Source: Puccinia triticina (lineage: Eukaryota; Basidiomycota; Pucciniomycetes; Pucciniales; Pucciniaceae). From it: a DNA stretch of 64,000 nt. The position numbers and the translations under genes were made by a program. The stretch covers positions 3,224,001 to 3,288,000 of the forward strand of contig NC_070572.1 of NCBI RefSeq assembly GCF_026914185.1, written 5' to 3'. Shown here piece after piece: positions 62,387 through 64,000 of this stretch. The notes under the pieces were generated by a model, which had not been told where the DNA came from, ran no database searches, and was given only the letters and a program-made list of their open reading frames with translations. Within the stretch, counting starts at the first letter, position 1, and each line of letters opens with the position of its first letter.

Positions 62387-64000
62387 TTAGGAGAGATAGA
62401 GATGGTTGCGGTCGTGGCCTTCGAACTCGGTCTCGAAGAGCGCCTGGAGCTGGCTGTGATGGGCGGCGAAGTTCGAGCGTAAGGGGTCGGTATCGGGGGC
62501 GGTGGTCAGCCCCATCCGGAGCAGGCCGGGCGAAGGAGGGGACGCGGAAAGCGGGGGGTGGGTGAGAGTAGACGCGGAGGGGGGGCGGGGGTGCTTGGGG
62601 TCGATAGGGAAGCCGAAGATGCCCCAGTCGTCGAGCTTGAAGAGGTCTTCTTGGTCGGGATGATGGCGGTGGAGGAGGAAGGGGTCGGGACAGGAGGGGC
62701 GCTCGTCGGGCGCGGGCCCACCGTCGGCCTCGTCCTGCTCTCCCAGGCCACCCAACACGAGATCAAGCAACAGGCCATGATGGCCGTCTCCGCCGAGGTC
62801 CGTCGGCCCAGCCAGCCGGGCCCAGCCCTCAGAAGGAGGAGGAAGAGGGCCGGGAGGAGGGGCTGGCAGGCCGGGGCGGCGGAGGAGACGGCCATCAGCG
62901 GGCGACACAGCGTGCTCACCGGGGAGACGCAGGGCGCTCTGCGGGAGCTGTCCGGCCGGGCCGTCCGACCCGCCGACCCACCGTTCCGCTGCAGGGAATC
63001 CTCGCGTGCTACGAGGCGGGGGTGGGGGGCGGGGGGGACGGGGTGTGCGGCGGGGGACAGCGCCGACAGGGCCCGCTCCGCGGGAGCCTGTGGTTGCTGA
63101 TCAGGTGGAGGAGTCTCTGGTCGAGTGGGAGCGAGGGTCGGAGGGCGGGGGTCGCTCGGCGAGCCGGATGGGCTCGGCCACGTTCCTTGGTTCCATCGTG
63201 TATCATCCATCGCGGCCATCGTCATCATCGTCTCGAATCGGTCGTCGTCATGCGAGGAGTCTCGGTGTTCCTTGCTCGTCGGGCGATCGGTGGTGGGCGA
63301 GCTGCTCGGCGAGGGCGCGGGGCGGTCGAGGAGGAGCGAGTCCCAGTCCATGGACAGCTGGCTGAGCTCGTCGGGATGATGATGGTGGTGGTGGTGGTGG
63401 TGGTAGTAGGTCGGGGTGGGTTGGGGGAGGTGGTCGGAGGGGGAGAGGAGCTGGGCGGGGGACGGGGAGTGGAGGGACTTGTCGATCTCGTCGTCTTTCA
63501 GGATCATCTCGATCATCCCTTGGTCGATCTCGATGGCGGGCGAGGAGCCTTGGGGGCGGTGCTCGTCCGGGGCGCTGAGCGGGGGTAGCTGGGCCTTCTT
63601 GAGCTCGTAGGCGAGCTGGCTGCGGAGCTGGCTGTTCTCCTCCTCGAGCACATGGATGCGCACCTTGGAGAGATACTCGGCCTGGGCGGGGGAGATCGTC
63701 GGGGAGGGGTGGTGGTCGGCGGTCCTGTTGAGCTGGGGGTCGATCTTCTTGTCCGTCTCTGGGGACGGGGATGGTGCGGCCGGGCTGGGCTGGATGATCG
63801 AGGGGTCGATCGAGTCCGGCGAGAGGGCCGACCAGCTGGCGGGCTGTGGGGGGCTGGCTGGGCCGGAGGGCTTCCCGGCCGACTCGCCGGCGGCTTGCTG
63901 GCAGCACGGGCGCAGACAGGGCATCGCTGGCGGGGGCCTGGACAGGATCCGGAGCTGTTCTTCGAGCTCCCTGACCCTGTTCTCGAGCTCGGCGACATGC
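62387..64000 (-). CDS. bZIP transcription factor, C-terminal part (possible HAC1/XBP1-like)
   Basis: The minus strand enters the window inside a leucine zipper (VAELENRVRELEEQLRIL). The basic region lies beyond base 64000. A second coiled coil follows (YLSKVRIHVLEEENSQLRSQ). Then come Ser/Pro-rich and acidic segments (SPAIEIDQGMIEMILKDDEI, a His run, LSMDWDSLLLD). This frame stays open to 62506, but its last part is unlike coding sequence. The adjacent frame from about 62940 to the stop at 62387 contains DPFLLHRHHPDQEDLFKLDD and ends FEGHDRNHLYLS, a plausible activation domain. So an intron must switch frames. Either a conventional intron (62919-62735) or a 50-nt interval bounded by Ire1-like sites (62991-62942) would do it in phase. 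See findings. Confidence 0.72.

Noticed and set aside
62506..62919. C-terminal tail of the bZIP frame 62506-63924
   Set aside because: After about 62920 it loses coding character; the adjacent frame has the plausible acidic tail.

Overview
The window is from a filamentous eukaryote, most likely a rust fungus (Pucciniales). Genes are split by short introns (about 57-190 bp) with GTRNGY-type donors. Most of the DNA is retrotransposons, foldback elements and satellite arrays. The recognisable host genes include a Tet-like 2OG-Fe(II) oxygenase, a type I associate with rust genomes. No rRNA, tRNA or prokaryotic signal was seen. The species cannot be named from the sequence.

Layout. (1) 1-25.2 kb is a nest of tyrosine-recombinase (DIRS/Ngaro-like) retrotransposons on the minus strand. 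A decayed copy A runs from about 18.3 kb down past base 1. Its reverse-transcriptase gene is broken by a 720-bp solo LTR (426-1145) and by a 14.7-kb terminal-inverted-repeat element (1669-16346). That element starts CACTG, ends CAGTG and is flanked by CCA on both sides. It has CACTA-like subterminal repeats but no transposase, and carries one small unknown gene, palindromic satellites, foldback elements and a captured recombinase fragment. A fuller retrotransposon, copy B, occupies about 19.6-25.2 kb. (2) 25.2-26.4 kb is a 10/11-bp satellite, followed by a full-length Ty1/copia element (26596-31500, TSD ATATT). (3) 31.9-33.2 kb holds fragments of a SANT/NAM-like gene and a second copia element. 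(4) 33.4-42.2 kb has shells of palindromic arrays, then a four-exon unknown gene (about 781 codons) and two minus-strand paralogues of unknown function. One domain of those paralogues resembles the gene inside the 14.7-kb element. (5) 43.8-49.4 kb is a kelch-repeat gene interrupted by a full-length, gag-less Ty3/gypsy element (44152-48201, TSD ACTTC, apparently identical LTRs). (6) 49.7-64 kb is more gene-like: a Tet-like oxygenase, an SNF2/Rad5-like ATPase with altered catalytic residues, a nine-exon secreted protein made of a duplicated domain, a WW-domain protein and the C-terminal part of a bZIP factor that may be regulated by Ire1-type RNA splicing.

The genes do not form an operon or pathway. 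The strongest candidate for something undescribed is the pair of satellite-shelled loci (1.7-16.3 kb and 33.4-42.2 kb) that carry related unknown proteins. Insertion boundaries in several cases are exact: removing the insert and one target duplication restores the interrupted reading frame, which gives a relative history of insertions.
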